From Mumia sp. Pv4-285 (GTDB lineage: Bacteria; Actinomycetota; Actinomycetes; Propionibacteriales; Nocardioidaceae): a stretch of DNA of 64,000 bases. The stretch is from positions 4,030,001 through 4,094,000 of the forward strand of contig NZ_CP162023.1 of NCBI RefSeq assembly GCF_041320275.1, in the 5' to 3' direction. A model generated the notes under the pieces. The model saw nothing but the letters and a program-made list of their open reading frames with translations. It was not told the DNA's origin and searched no databases. Made by a program: the position numbers and the translations under genes. This document shows positions 37,841-46,349 of this stretch, in pieces (position 1 is the stretch's first letter; every line of letters begins with the position of its first letter).

Positions 37841-39100
37841 TCAGAGACGCTCGACACCTGGCTCGTCGACGACGCCACGCAGGTCCAGGAACCGGCGCGC
37901 CGCTCCCGACAGCGCGGGAAGGTCGAAACCGGCATGGTTCTGGACGAGAACCACGACGTCCGCGGACCGGGCAGCCTCGATGACCGAGTCGCGCCCGACC
38001 GGGCGCGCACCCTCGACCTCCCAGTCGTCGACGTAGAGGTCGTGATAGCTCAGCACCGCACCCTGGGCGAGCAGCTGCTCCGCAAGAGGCTTTGCAGGGG
38101 TCTCACGCTGATCTGCGATGTCCGGCTTGTAGGTGATGCCGAGGAGCAGGACCCCAGCACCTCGCAGGGCTATCGCGTCCTCGTTGAGCAGGTCCTGGAT
38201 GCGCTGGACGACGTAGCGGGGCATCCCAGCGTTGATCTCCTGCGCGAGCTCGACGAACCGGAACGGATATCCGAGCTGCTCCTTGACGCGGTGCGACAGA
38301 TAGTTCGGGTCGATCGGGATGCAGTGGCCGCCGACGCCGGGCCCCGGCCGAAAAGCCTGGAAGCCGAAAGGCTTGGTTGCGGCCAGATCGATCACGTTCC
38401 AGAAGTCGATCTCGAGCTCGTGGGAGAACCGTGCCATCTCGTTGACAAGGGCGATGTTGACGTGGCGGTAGGTGTTCTCGAGAAGCTTCGCCATCTCCGC
38501 CTCGCGGGTTCCCCGGGCGGGAACGACCTGCTCGACGAGCTGCGCGTAGAACTCGGCAGCCTGCTTGCCGCACCGTTCCGTGAGGCCTCCGACGACCTTC
38601 GGTGTGTTTGCGATCGTGAAGGTCTGGTTGCCCGGATCGACACGCTCGGGCGAGAAGGCGAGGGCGAAGTCCTCCCCGGCCGTGAGGCCCGAGCCCTCTT
38701 CGAGAACTGGCCGCAGGACCTCGTCGGTCGTGCCCGGATACGTCGTCGACTCAAGGACGACCAGCGTCCCGGTCGAGAGGTGAAGTGCGATGGAGCGTCC
38801 GGCCGCCAGCACGGCGCCGAGGTCGGGACCCCCGGCCGGGCCGAGCGGTGTGGGAACGCAGATGACCACGGTGTCGGCCGTCGCGACGACCGAGCTGTCC
38901 GTCGTGGCTCGGAAGCCGCCGTCGAGCATCTCGGAGATCTCGGCATCGCTCAGGTCGTCGACGTGAGAGACGCCGGCGGTGAGGCCGTCGACGACGCGGC
39001 TCGACGTATCGAGTCCGATCACGTCCAAGCCCTTGCGGACGGCCTGCTGTGCCAGGGGCAGGCCGACGTAGCCCATGCCCACGATGACTAGAGTGGTCAA
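37841..39100 (-). CDS. Nucleotide sugar dehydrogenase (UDP-ManNAc dehydrogenase type)
   Basis: A 419-residue UDP-glucose/GDP-mannose dehydrogenase family enzyme. The NAD site is LVIVGMGYVGLPLAQQAV; PGTTDEVLRPVLEEGSGL and FSPERVDPGNQ follow; the catalytic Cys is in GVGGHCIPIDPNYLSH near residue 260; and the C-terminal domain has LLLGITYKPDIADQRETPA. These enzymes oxidise a UDP-hexose C6 to the acid in two NAD-dependent steps. Next to a divergent UDP-GlcNAc 2-epimerase, the likely product is UDP-ManNAcA. TTG start at 39100 with AGAGG seven nt upstream. Confidence 0.9.
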   Translation of the reverse strand: MTTLVIVGMGYVGLPLAQQAVRKGLDVIGLDTSSRVVDGLTAGVSHVDDLSDAEISEMLDGGFRATTDSSVVATADTVVICVPTPLGPAGGPDLGAVLAAGRSIALHLSTGTLVVLESTTYPGTTDEVLRPVLEEGSGLTAGEDFALAFSPERVDPGNQTFTIANTPKVVGGLTERCGKQAAEFYAQLVEQVVPARGTREAEMAKLLENTYRHVNIALVNEMARFSHELEIDFWNVIDLAATKPFGFQAFRPGPGVGGHCIPIDPNYLSHRVKEQLGYPFRFVELAQEINAGMPRYVVQRIQDLLNEDAIALRGAGVLLLGITYKPDIADQRETPAKPLAEQLLAQGAVLSYHDLYVDDWEVEGARPVGRDSVIEAARSADVVVLVQNHAGFDLPALSGAARRFLDLRGVVDEPGVERL

Positions 39101-39180
39101 CTCAGAACCTCTTTCCCTGTTTCGCGCCCAAGTCTGACACAGGGATCCACCCCGCCCTCACGTCCAGCCCAGAAGGAACC

Positions 39181-40260
39181 ATGTCCGACCTCGTCATGCA
39201 CATCACCGGTGCGCGGCCGAACTTCCCCAAAGCTGCTCCGGTCATCGCCGCGCTCTCCGACCGTGGTGTCGCGCAGAAGCTCGTCCACACCGGTCAGCAC
39301 TACGACGACAACATGTCCGCGGTGTTCTTCCGCGAGCTCGGGCTTCCTCAGCCCGACGTCAACCTGGGAGTCGGCTCGGGGAGCCACGCGTCGCAGACCG
39401 CAGCGATCATGACCGCGCTCGAGACCGTCGTGCTGGAGGACCGTCCCGCCCTCGTCATGGTCTACGGCGACGTCAACTCCACCCTGGCCGCCGCGCTCGT
39501 CGCCTCGAAGCTGGGAATCGGGATCGCGCACGTCGAGGCGGGCCTCCGTTCCTTCGACTGGACGATGCCCGAGGAGATCAACCGGGTGGTCACGGACCGT
39601 CTGGCCGACCGGCTCTACGCGACGAGTGCCGACGCGGTCGCGCACCTCGGCAACGAGGGCGTCAGCGCTGACAAGATCCGGCTGGTCGGCAACCCGATGA
39701 TCGACACGCTCCTGGCGCACCGCGACCGGTTCGACGGCTCGCGCGTTCGCGACCAGCTCGGTCTCTCGGGCAGGTACGCCGTCGCGACCCTCCACCGTCC
39801 TGCGAACGTGGACGATCCTGCCGCGCTCACCCCGCTCGTCGCCGCGCTCTCGGCGGTCGCTGACGAGGTCGACGTCGTGCTACCGCTTCATCCGCGTGGC
39901 GCGGCGCGACTGGAGCAGTCGGGCCTCCTCGCTCACCCGAACGTCCACGCGATCGATCCCGTCGGCTACACCGAGTTCCTCGGACTGGTTGCAGAGTCGG
40001 CGCTGGTCGTCACCGACTCCGGCGGCATCCAGGAGGAGACGACGGTCCTCGGCGTGCCCTGCCTGACCCTTCGTCCGAACACCGAGCGTCCTGTCACCAT
40101 CACGGACGGCACCAACCAGCTGGTCACTCCTGCGTCGCTTCCCGCGACCGCTGCCAAGGCACTCGCCGAAGGCCGGCCCACCACCTGGCCGATCCCGCCG
40201 CTGTGGGATGGCCACGCGGGCGAACGCATCGCTCGCGACGTGGTGAGCCTGCTCGACTGA
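39181..40260 (+). CDS. wecB: UDP-N-acetylglucosamine 2-epimerase (non-hydrolysing)
   Basis: A 359-residue GT-B-fold epimerase converting UDP-GlcNAc to UDP-ManNAc. Features: HITGARPNFPKAAPVIAAL, VHTGQHYDDNMSAVFF, VMVYGDVNSTLAAALVA, HVEAGLRSFDWTMPEEINRV with the Asp/Glu catalytic acids, ATLHRPANVDDP, and VVTDSGGIQEETTVLGVPCL. Complete and normal in length. ATG at 39181 has AAGGA upstream. Divergent from the dehydrogenase across 80 bp that must hold both promoters. The symbol is by family. Confidence 0.95.
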   Translation: MSDLVMHITGARPNFPKAAPVIAALSDRGVAQKLVHTGQHYDDNMSAVFFRELGLPQPDVNLGVGSGSHASQTAAIMTALETVVLEDRPALVMVYGDVNSTLAAALVASKLGIGIAHVEAGLRSFDWTMPEEINRVVTDRLADRLYATSADAVAHLGNEGVSADKIRLVGNPMIDTLLAHRDRFDGSRVRDQLGLSGRYAVATLHRPANVDDPAALTPLVAALSAVADEVDVVLPLHPRGAARLEQSGLLAHPNVHAIDPVGYTEFLGLVAESALVVTDSGGIQEETTVLGVPCLTLRPNTERPVTITDGTNQLVTPASLPATAAKALAEGRPTTWPIPPLWDGHAGERIARDVVSLLD

Positions 40261-40338
40261 CACACGACGAAGCAGCCTTTCCAGGCTCTCCGTTCCTCGG
40301 TAGTGTGATCCGATCCACACCCCCGGGACGGAGTCCAC

Positions 40339-41208
40339 GTGAGCTCATCCGTGAAGCGCGCTGCGGCAAAGATCGTCAAGCCGATCGTTGGCGACAAGGC
40401 CTGGCAGAGGCTGAGGCGACTCGGCGGCGCTCCGCCGACGAAGCGGCCCTCGCGTCCCGCCGCGCAGTCCCGCCCGGCCGCTCCGGCGGCTCCCCCGTCG
40501 GGCGCGACGGTCGACGCGACGACGGCACGAGCCTGGTTCGAGCGACGCCGCCCCACGTACGAACGCCTCGCGGAGAGCGTGCGGCCCTACGTGCCGGCCG
40601 ACGGAGTGGTGTTCGACGTCGGTGGCAATGTCGGCTTCTTCACCGAGGTGCTCACCGATGCGGTCGGCTTCCGCGGCACCGTCCACCTCTTCGAGCCGTT
40701 GAAGAATCTCGCCGACCTCTGCACCGAGAACCTTTCCGGCAAGGACTACACCGCTGTCGTCCACGCCTATGGGCTGGGCGCAGAGGACGAGACCACAGAG
40801 ATCTTCGTCGCTGCCGACGGGAACCTCGGCTGGAACACACTCATCGCCGACAAGACGCAGCCCGAGATGACCACCGCCCCGATCGCGATCCGCGCATTCA
40901 GCGGAACTGGGATCTCCGATGTCCCCGACTTCGTCAAGATCGATGTCGAGGGCGCCGAGTACCTCGTCCTGCGCGGGCTCCTCCCGGCGCTGCATTCCTG
41001 GGCAGCTCTGCCGGTGATTCTCTGCGAGATCGGCTGGGGAGAGACTCACCCCGCGTGGGACGAGGAGCTGGCTGTGTTCGACGAGCTCGCAAACCTCGGG
41101 TACGAAGCACGCGATCTCGACGGCGGGCCGGTCGACATCGCCGCGATCAGGAAGACGACCGACGTCCTGCTCGTCCCGGGGCAGCTGGGGAGCCGCGAGG
41201 CGGACTGA
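40339..41208 (+). CDS. FkbM family methyltransferase
   Basis: A 289-residue SAM-dependent O-methyltransferase. After a basic Ala/Pro-rich N-terminus (about 30-60), the domain has GVVFDVGGNVGFFTEVL (SAM binding), VHLFEPLKNL, and the FkbM hallmark DFVKIDVEGAEYLVLRGL. Family members methylate sugar hydroxyls in glycans or secondary metabolites. GTG at 40339 has GGAG five nt upstream; TAGTGT near 40301 may be the -10. Convergent with lsr2; last gene of the clpC-lsr2 island. Confidence 0.88.
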   Translation: MSSSVKRAAAKIVKPIVGDKAWQRLRRLGGAPPTKRPSRPAAQSRPAAPAAPPSGATVDATTARAWFERRRPTYERLAESVRPYVPADGVVFDVGGNVGFFTEVLTDAVGFRGTVHLFEPLKNLADLCTENLSGKDYTAVVHAYGLGAEDETTEIFVAADGNLGWNTLIADKTQPEMTTAPIAIRAFSGTGISDVPDFVKIDVEGAEYLVLRGLLPALHSWAALPVILCEIGWGETHPAWDEELAVFDELANLGYEARDLDGGPVDIAAIRKTTDVLLVPGQLGSREAD

Positions 41209-41215
41209 CCGCCTC
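41197..41215 (+). terminator. Hairpin around the FkbM gene stop
   Basis: GAGGCGG at 41197-41203 pairs perfectly with CCGCCTC at 41209-41215; the 5-nt loop contains the TGA stop codon. No T run follows. Possible intrinsic terminator for the forward gene. Confidence 0.4.
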
Positions 41216-41240
41216 TGCAGGCGTCGTCGGTCTCGATGCC

Positions 41241-41257
41241 GCGCGCCGTCAGCGCGC
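41241..41257 (-). terminator. Hairpin around the lsr2 stop
   Basis: GCGCGC at 41241-41246 and 41252-41257 form a 6-bp stem whose 5-nt loop contains the lsr2 stop codon. With the hairpin 25 bp to the left it makes a paired, back-to-back terminator-like arrangement between convergent genes. Confidence 0.35.
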
Positions 41258-41587
41258 AGCCTCGTACGCCGAACGCACCTCCTCCGAGACGCGCCCGCGC
41301 TCCGACACCTCGTAGCCGTTCTCGCGGGCCCACTCGCGCACGTCGGCTGCGGACGCACCGGTCGACGAGCCACGGCGCCGCGGGGCGGTGCCGGCGGCAC
41401 GCCGGCGGCCGCCGCGGGCCTTGCGCGCCTCGGCGACGTACGGGGCGACCGCGTCCCGAAGCTTCTTCGCATTCTTTGCCGAAAGATCGATCTCGTACGA
41501 AACGCCGTCGAGTGCGAAGGAAATCGTTTCCTCCGCCTCGCCCCCGTCGATGTCGTCGACCAGGATCACCTGAATTTTCTGGGCCAT
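41249..41587 (-). CDS. lsr2: Lsr2 family histone-like nucleoid protein
   Basis: A 112-residue xenogeneic silencer. The N-terminal oligomerisation domain (MAQKIQVILVDDIDGGEAEE, then ETISFALDGVSYEIDLSAKN) is followed by a basic linker (ARGGRRRAAGTAPRRRG) and the C-terminal DNA-binding domain with VREWARENGYEVSERGRV, whose RGR clamps AT-rich minor grooves. The protein is complete. Lsr2 silences horizontally acquired AT-rich DNA. Its own promoter is AT-rich and appears to produce a leaderless mRNA. Confidence 0.96.
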   Translation of the reverse strand: MAQKIQVILVDDIDGGEAEETISFALDGVSYEIDLSAKNAKKLRDAVAPYVAEARKARGGRRRAAGTAPRRRGSSTGASAADVREWARENGYEVSERGRVSEEVRSAYEAAR

Positions 41588-41593
41588 GCTCGG

Positions 41594-41622
41594 AATATAC
41601 GCCGCCTTTTCTTCGGCGACAA
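41594..41622 (-). promoter_or_regulatory. lsr2 promoter, predicted leaderless
   Basis: On the reverse strand TTGTCG (41622-41617) and TATATT (41599-41594) are separated by exactly 17 bp. The -10 ends 6 bp before the ATG, so transcription should start on the A of the start codon; there is no ribosome-binding site. The spacer contains CGCC/GGCG arms that could also end the lysS transcript. Confidence 0.65.
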
Positions 41623-41638
41623 TTCCGTATTCATAAAT

Positions 41639-43144
41639 TCACACCTCGCGTGCTGCGGGGAAAAGAATTGCCTCCCGAATTCCGACTCCCATCAGGAGCA
41701 TGACCAGGCGGTCGACCCCCAGCCCCATCCCGCCGGCCGGGGGCATGCCGAACTCCAGCGCGCGCAGGAAGTCCTCGTCGACCTCCATCGCCTCCGGGTC
41801 GCCGGCAGCGGCCAGCTCGGCCTGCTCGACCAGCATGGCGCGCTGGAGCACCGGGTCGTTGAGCTCCGAGTAGGCGGGAGCCAGCTCGACGCCGTTGATG
41901 ATGAGGTCGAACGCCTCTGCCAACCCCGGCTTGCTGCGGTGCGGCTTGGCGAGCGGGCGCACCGCCTGCGGATAGTCGGCGACGAAGGTCGGCTGGATCA
42001 GCGTGTGCTCGACGAGCTTCTCGAACAGCTCGAGGACAATCTCCCCGGCGCCCCAGCCGTCGCGCAGCGCGACGTCGTGCTCGGCCGCGTGCTTGCGCAG
42101 CGTGTCCGCGTCGGTCTCGACGTCGACGGCGGCTCCGACCGCCTCGCCGACGAGCTCGTGGATGCTCGCCCAGCGCCAGTCGGCCTCGAGGTCGATCTCG
42201 GTGCCGTCGCGTCCGGGAACGACCGTACGGTCCAGCGCACGCGCCGCGTTGCGGACGAGGTCGCGGAGGAGGTCCGCCATCGTGTGGTAGTCGCCGTACG
42301 CCTGGTAGGCCTCGAGCATGGCGAACTCGACGTTGTGGGTGTTGTCGACGCCCTCGTTGCGAAAGGTCTTGGCGATCTCGTAGACCCGGTCGACGCCACC
42401 GACGAGCGCACGCTTGAGGTGCAGCTCGAGCGCGATGCGCAGCAGCATCTCCTGGTCGAACGCGTTCATGTGCGTCTTGAACGGACGGGCGGCGGCCCCG
42501 CCGTTGGTGAACTGCAGCACCGGCGTCTCCACCTCGACGAAGTCGCGACCGTCGAGGGTACGCCGCAGGGACTGCAGGATCGTCGCCTTCGCCCGGACGA
42601 TCTCGCGGGCCTCCGGGCGTACGACGAGGTCGACGTAGCGCATCGTCGCCCGCAGGTCGCTGGACAGCGGGTTGTGCTCGTTCGGGAGCGGACGGAGCGT
42701 CTTCGCGGCGACCTGCCACCGGCGGACGGCGATCGAGAGCTCGCCGCGTCGGCTCGTGATGATCTCGCCCTCCACGGCGAGGTGGTCGCCGAGGTCGACG
42801 AGCGCCTTGAAGTCGGCGAGCGACTCCTCCCCCACCTCCGCGAGGGAGAGCATCGCCTGGATCTCGCTACCGTTGCCCTCGCGCAGCCGGGCGAAGCAGA
42901 GCTTGCCGGTGTTGCGGAGGAAGATCACCCGGCCGGCGGTGGCGACCTCGAGCCCCGTGTGAGCGTCGGGACCGAGGACGTCGGCGTCGTGAGCGCCGAC
43001 GATCTCGGTGATCGTGTGGGTGTACGGGACCGTCAGCGGGTACGGGGCGACGCCGGCGTCGATCATGCGCTGACGCTTCTCGAGCCGGACGCGCATCTGC
43101 TCCGGGAGGTCGTCAGTGTGCTGGGTCGGGACGGCGTCGGTCAT
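41639..43144 (-). CDS. lysS: Lysyl-tRNA synthetase, class II
   Basis: A 501-residue aminoacyl-tRNA synthetase. The N-terminal OB-fold anticodon-binding domain (about 60-160) contains VATAGRVIFLRNTGKLCF; the class II core has FVEVETPVLQ, motif 2 in IAKTFRNEGVDNTHNVEF, and motif 3 GMGLGVDRLVMLLMG near the C-terminus. The ATG at 43144 is used; a GTG seven codons upstream is possible. lysS upstream of lsr2 and downstream of coaX is conserved actinobacterial order. Confidence 0.96.
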   Translation of the reverse strand: MTDAVPTQHTDDLPEQMRVRLEKRQRMIDAGVAPYPLTVPYTHTITEIVGAHDADVLGPDAHTGLEVATAGRVIFLRNTGKLCFARLREGNGSEIQAMLSLAEVGEESLADFKALVDLGDHLAVEGEIITSRRGELSIAVRRWQVAAKTLRPLPNEHNPLSSDLRATMRYVDLVVRPEAREIVRAKATILQSLRRTLDGRDFVEVETPVLQFTNGGAAARPFKTHMNAFDQEMLLRIALELHLKRALVGGVDRVYEIAKTFRNEGVDNTHNVEFAMLEAYQAYGDYHTMADLLRDLVRNAARALDRTVVPGRDGTEIDLEADWRWASIHELVGEAVGAAVDVETDADTLRKHAAEHDVALRDGWGAGEIVLELFEKLVEHTLIQPTFVADYPQAVRPLAKPHRSKPGLAEAFDLIINGVELAPAYSELNDPVLQRAMLVEQAELAAAGDPEAMEVDEDFLRALEFGMPPAGGMGLGVDRLVMLLMGVGIREAILFPAAREV

Positions 43145-43217
43145 GCGCACCAGGGTAGTGGGCACCCTCGTGGCGGCCGTCCGCCGGAGGTGTCACCGCC
43201 TCGTGCGGTGACACCGC

Positions 43218-43988
43218 TCAGGCGTTGCGTTCGGCGACGATCCGCAGGCCGATGAGCGTGAGGTCGGGCTCGTGCGCGGTGACCGTCGTGCACTCGCCGA
43301 GCACGACGTCGGCGTTGCTCCCGGTCGCGACGACCGTCACGTCGTCTGCCCCGAGGGCCTCGATCATCCGCGTGACGATCCCGTCGACGAGCCCGGCGAA
43401 CCCGAAGACCATCCCCGACTGGATCGCCTCGACGGTGTTCTTGGCGACGACGCCCCGGGGGCGGACGAGCTCGACGGACCGCAGCTGCGCCCCGCGTCGG
43501 GCCAGCGCATCCAGCGAGATGCCGATGCCGGCGGAGATCGCCCCGCCGACGTAGCGCCCGTGGGCGTCGATCACGTCAAACGTCGTCGCCGTCCCGAGGT
43601 CGACGACGATGCACGGACGACCCGCGTACAGGACGCCGGCGGCCGCCGCGTTGACGATGCGGTCCGCCCCGACCTCGCGGGGGTTGTCCATCAGGATCGA
43701 GACGCCTGTCCGGGTGCCCGGCTCGACGATCGAGACGGCGCACTCGGCGTACTGGCGCTCCAGCAGCAGGCGCATCTCGTGGAGGACGGCGGGCACCGTG
43801 CACGCGAGGGCGACCGCCTGCACCGGGCCGACGTCGCACTGGGCGAGCAGTCCCTGGAGGAGAAGGTGCCACTCGTCGGCCGTTCGGGAGTCGAGGGACG
43901 CCACCCGCCAGCTCCTCGTCAGCCGGTCGCCCTCGAAGACGCCGACGACCGTCTGGCTGTTGCGCACGTCCAGGCAGAGCAGAGTCAC
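43218..43988 (-). CDS. coaX: Type III pantothenate kinase
   Basis: A 256-residue CoaX-type enzyme of the ASKHA fold that phosphorylates pantothenate in the first step of CoA synthesis. Motifs: LLCLDVRNSQTVVGVFEG (phosphate loop with catalytic Asp), DNPREVGADRIVNAAAA, CIVVDLGTATTFDVID and GGAISAGIGISLDALARRGA. GTG start at 43988. It lies 25 bp after panD, so pantothenate formation and its first use are encoded together. Confidence 0.95.
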   Translation of the reverse strand: MTLLCLDVRNSQTVVGVFEGDRLTRSWRVASLDSRTADEWHLLLQGLLAQCDVGPVQAVALACTVPAVLHEMRLLLERQYAECAVSIVEPGTRTGVSILMDNPREVGADRIVNAAAAGVLYAGRPCIVVDLGTATTFDVIDAHGRYVGGAISAGIGISLDALARRGAQLRSVELVRPRGVVAKNTVEAIQSGMVFGFAGLVDGIVTRMIEALGADDVTVVATGSNADVVLGECTTVTAHEPDLTLIGLRIVAERNA

Positions 43989-44013
43989 GGTCTCATCATG
44001 GCGCAGGCAGCGC

Positions 44014-44439
44014 TCAGGCCGTCGGGGCGGCGGTGAGGTCGCCGCGGACCGTGCCCGAGCCGGGGACCGGCTCGGCGGGGTCCGACCCCGTGCCGAGGAT
44101 GCGGTTCTCGGTGTCGACGAAGACCACGCGAGGCGCCATCGCGCGCGCCTCGGCGTCGGTCACCTGGGCGTACGCGATGAGGATGACGAGGTCTCCGGGG
44201 TGGACGAGCCGGGCAGCAGCACCGTTGATGCCGATCACGCCCGAGCCGCGCTCGCCCTCGATCGTGTAGGTCTCGAGCCTCGCGCCGTTGTCGATGTCGA
44301 CGATGTGCACGAGCTCGCCGGGCAGGATGTCGGCGGCCTCCAGGAGGTCGGCGTCGACCGTCACCGAACCCACGTAGTGCAGGTCGGCCTGGGTCACCGT
44401 CGCCCGGTGGATCTTGGACTTCATCATCGTCCGCAGCAT
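44014..44439 (-). CDS. panD: Aspartate 1-decarboxylase proenzyme
   Basis: A 141-residue pyruvoyl enzyme making beta-alanine from aspartate. [20 protein letters not shown] is the classic start, and YVGSVTVD contains the Gly24-Ser25 self-cleavage site that creates the pyruvoyl group on Ser25. [20 protein letters not shown] is the conserved core. The start overlaps the panC stop (TGATG), indicating translational coupling. Complete. Confidence 0.96.
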   Translation of the reverse strand: MLRTMMKSKIHRATVTQADLHYVGSVTVDADLLEAADILPGELVHIVDIDNGARLETYTIEGERGSGVIGINGAAARLVHPGDLVILIAYAQVTDAEARAMAPRVVFVDTENRILGTGSDPAEPVPGSGTVRGDLTAAPTA

Positions 44440-45308
44440 CAGGAGTCCTCCTCGGCGCCGAGGGAGACGGCGACGTTGTCGATCAGGCGGGTCGACCCGA
44501 CGCGAGCGGCGACCAGCAGCCGCGCCTCCCGCCCGGGGACGGGGTCGGAGAGGTCGGGAGCACGCAGGGTGAGGTAGTCGACATCGACGCCGTCCACCTC
44601 GCCGAGCGTCTTCCGGGCGGCTTCGAGGACGGCGACCGTGCCGGACGGGCCAGCGTCCGCGCCGGCGTCGAGAGCACGCGACAGCGCCACGGCGAGCTGG
44701 CGCTGAGGACCGTCGAGGTAGCGGTTGCGCGACGACAGAGCCAGCCCGTCGACCTCGCGGACCGTGGGGCACCCCTCCACGACCACCGGCAGGCAGAGCG
44801 TGCGCGCCATCTGCTTGATGAGGACGAGCTGCTGGTAGTCCTTCTCGCCGAAGACGGCCACGTCGGGTCGCACGAGGCCGAAGAGCTTCGCGACGACCGT
44901 GAGGACACCGCGGAAGTGGGTGGGTCGTACGACGCCCTCGAGCTCCGCCCCGAGCGGTCCCGGGTCGACAGTGACGCCCGGGCCGTCGGCACCGTCGGGG
45001 TACATCTCGGCGACCGCCGGGTGGAAGACGACGTCGACTCCCACCTGGGCCAGCTGCTCGAGGTCGGAGTCGAACGTGCGCGGATAGCGGTCGAGGTCCT
45101 CGCCCGCGCCGAACTGGGTCGGGTTGACGAAGATCGAGACGACCACGAGGTCGGCGAGCTGTCGGGCACGCTCGACCAGGGCGAGGTGCCCATCGTGGAG
45201 CGCACCCATCGTCGGGACGAGACCGACCGAACGGCCCTTCGCCCGTCCGGCGGCGAGCGCAGCGTCGAGATCGCCACGCGTGGTGGCGACGACCGGGGCA
45301 CCTCTCAT
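44439..45308 (-). CDS. panC: Pantothenate synthetase
   Basis: A 289-residue ligase joining pantoate and beta-alanine with ATP. Motifs: [20 protein letters not shown] with the HIGH-like [44 protein letters not shown] and QLVLIKQM, then [12 protein letters not shown]. The ATG at 45308 overlaps the upstream stop as ATGA. Together with panD and coaX it forms a CoA-precursor operon; panB is not in the window. Confidence 0.96.
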   Translation of the reverse strand: MRGAPVVATTRGDLDAALAAGRAKGRSVGLVPTMGALHDGHLALVERARQLADLVVVSIFVNPTQFGAGEDLDRYPRTFDSDLEQLAQVGVDVVFHPAVAEMYPDGADGPGVTVDPGPLGAELEGVVRPTHFRGVLTVVAKLFGLVRPDVAVFGEKDYQQLVLIKQMARTLCLPVVVEGCPTVREVDGLALSSRNRYLDGPQRQLAVALSRALDAGADAGPSGTVAVLEAARKTLGEVDGVDVDYLTLRAPDLSDPVPGREARLLVAARVGSTRLIDNVAVSLGAEEDS

Positions 45309-46228
45309 GCGCCGGTCCGCGAGGCCTCGTCGGCGACCAGCGTGGCAAGGACGTCCCACTCGGACTCACGCAAGGCCTTGCGGATCGCCCGGGCGCGGAG
45401 CTCGTCGAGGCGACCGTCGGCCACGGCGTGCGCTGTGGTCGCTCGCGCCATCGCGACGTACGCGTCCATCGTGGGGACGGGCTGCTCCTCGAGGGCAGAC
45501 AGGTGTGCGCGAACCGTCTCGACGTCGCCGCGAACGACCGGGCCGGTCAGAGCGGCGTCCTCGTAGAGCAGCGCGTTCTCGAGGGCGGCCGTCAGGAGGG
45601 GGCGCAGGACGGCCGCAGGATCGTCGGCGCCGGTCCGTCGCAGGATCTGCATCGCCTGCGAGACGATCGTGACGAGGTGGTTCGAGCCGTGGGCCAAGGC
45701 CGCGTGGTACGTCGTACGGTCCTCGTCGCGGATCCACATCGGGCGCCCGCCGAGGTCGGCGACCAGGGCTTCGGCGACCTCACGGTCGTCGGCGCCCGCG
45801 GTGAGCCCGAAGACGCAGCCGCTGAGCCGGGCAAGGTCGATGTCGCTGCCGGTGAACGTCATGGCGGGGTGCAGCGCGACGGGCCGGGCACCCACGTGTG
45901 CCGCAGCCGCGAGCACGCCGAGACCGTGGCGACCGCTGGTGTGCACGACGATCTGACCACGCCGGAGGTGACCGTCAAGCGCCAGCTCGGCGACGAGCGC
46001 CGGCAGGGCGTCGTCGGGAACGGCGAGCAGGAGCACGTCGACGCGCCGTGCGACCTGGGCAGGAGCCATGAGAGGCACGCCAGGGAGCAGGGTGTCGATG
46101 CGGGTGCGGGAGGCGGTGGACCGGCCGCTGGCGGCGACGATCTCGTGGCCGGTCTCGCGCAGCCGGGCGGCGAGCACCGCTCCGACGCGACCTGCACCGA
46201 CCACACCGACGGTGTGAAGGGACTTCAT
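45305..46228 (-). CDS. Rossmann-like and DUF2520 domain protein
   Basis: A 307-residue dehydrogenase-like protein. The N-terminal NAD(P) site is [20 protein letters not shown], and [20 protein letters not shown] fits a ProC/6PGDH-like Rossmann domain. The C-terminal helical DUF2520 domain begins near [18 protein letters not shown]. It is the first gene of the panC-panD-coaX-lysS operon, the conserved position in actinobacteria. That placement suggests a ketopantoate-reductase-like role, but this is inference. ATG start with AAAGG eight nt upstream. Confidence 0.88.
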   Translation of the reverse strand: MKSLHTVGVVGAGRVGAVLAARLRETGHEIVAASGRSTASRTRIDTLLPGVPLMAPAQVARRVDVLLLAVPDDALPALVAELALDGHLRRGQIVVHTSGRHGLGVLAAAAHVGARPVALHPAMTFTGSDIDLARLSGCVFGLTAGADDREVAEALVADLGGRPMWIRDEDRTTYHAALAHGSNHLVTIVSQAMQILRRTGADDPAAVLRPLLTAALENALLYEDAALTGPVVRGDVETVRAHLSALEEQPVPTMDAYVAMARATTAHAVADGRLDELRARAIRKALRESEWDVLATLVADEASRTGA

Positions 46229-46284
46229 CGACGTGCCTTTCGTTCCAGTCCCCGGGTCGGGGTACCAGACAAACGGACGTCTTC

Positions 46285-46313
46285 AGTCTACGTGCGCGAA
46301 ACCTTGCTGTAAC
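46285..46313 (-). promoter_or_regulatory. Putative promoter of the DUF2520-pan operon
   Basis: GTTACA (46313-46308) and TAGACT (46290-46285) are separated by 17 bp on the reverse strand, about 57-85 bp upstream of the DUF2520 start. The -10 fits TANNNT; the -35 matches four of six consensus positions. Confidence 0.4.
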
Positions 46314-46326
46314 CCGGCTGTGGCGC

Positions 46327-46343
46327 GCCTCACACCGTGAGGC
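46327..46343 (-). terminator. Hairpin after the DUF6270 gene
   Basis: GCCTCAC (46327-46333) and GTGAGGC (46337-46343) pair perfectly around a 3-nt loop, 6 bp after the DUF6270 stop and upstream of the pan operon promoter. No T run. It would insulate the pan operon from the glycan block. Confidence 0.5.
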
Positions 46344-46349
46344 ACCTCG

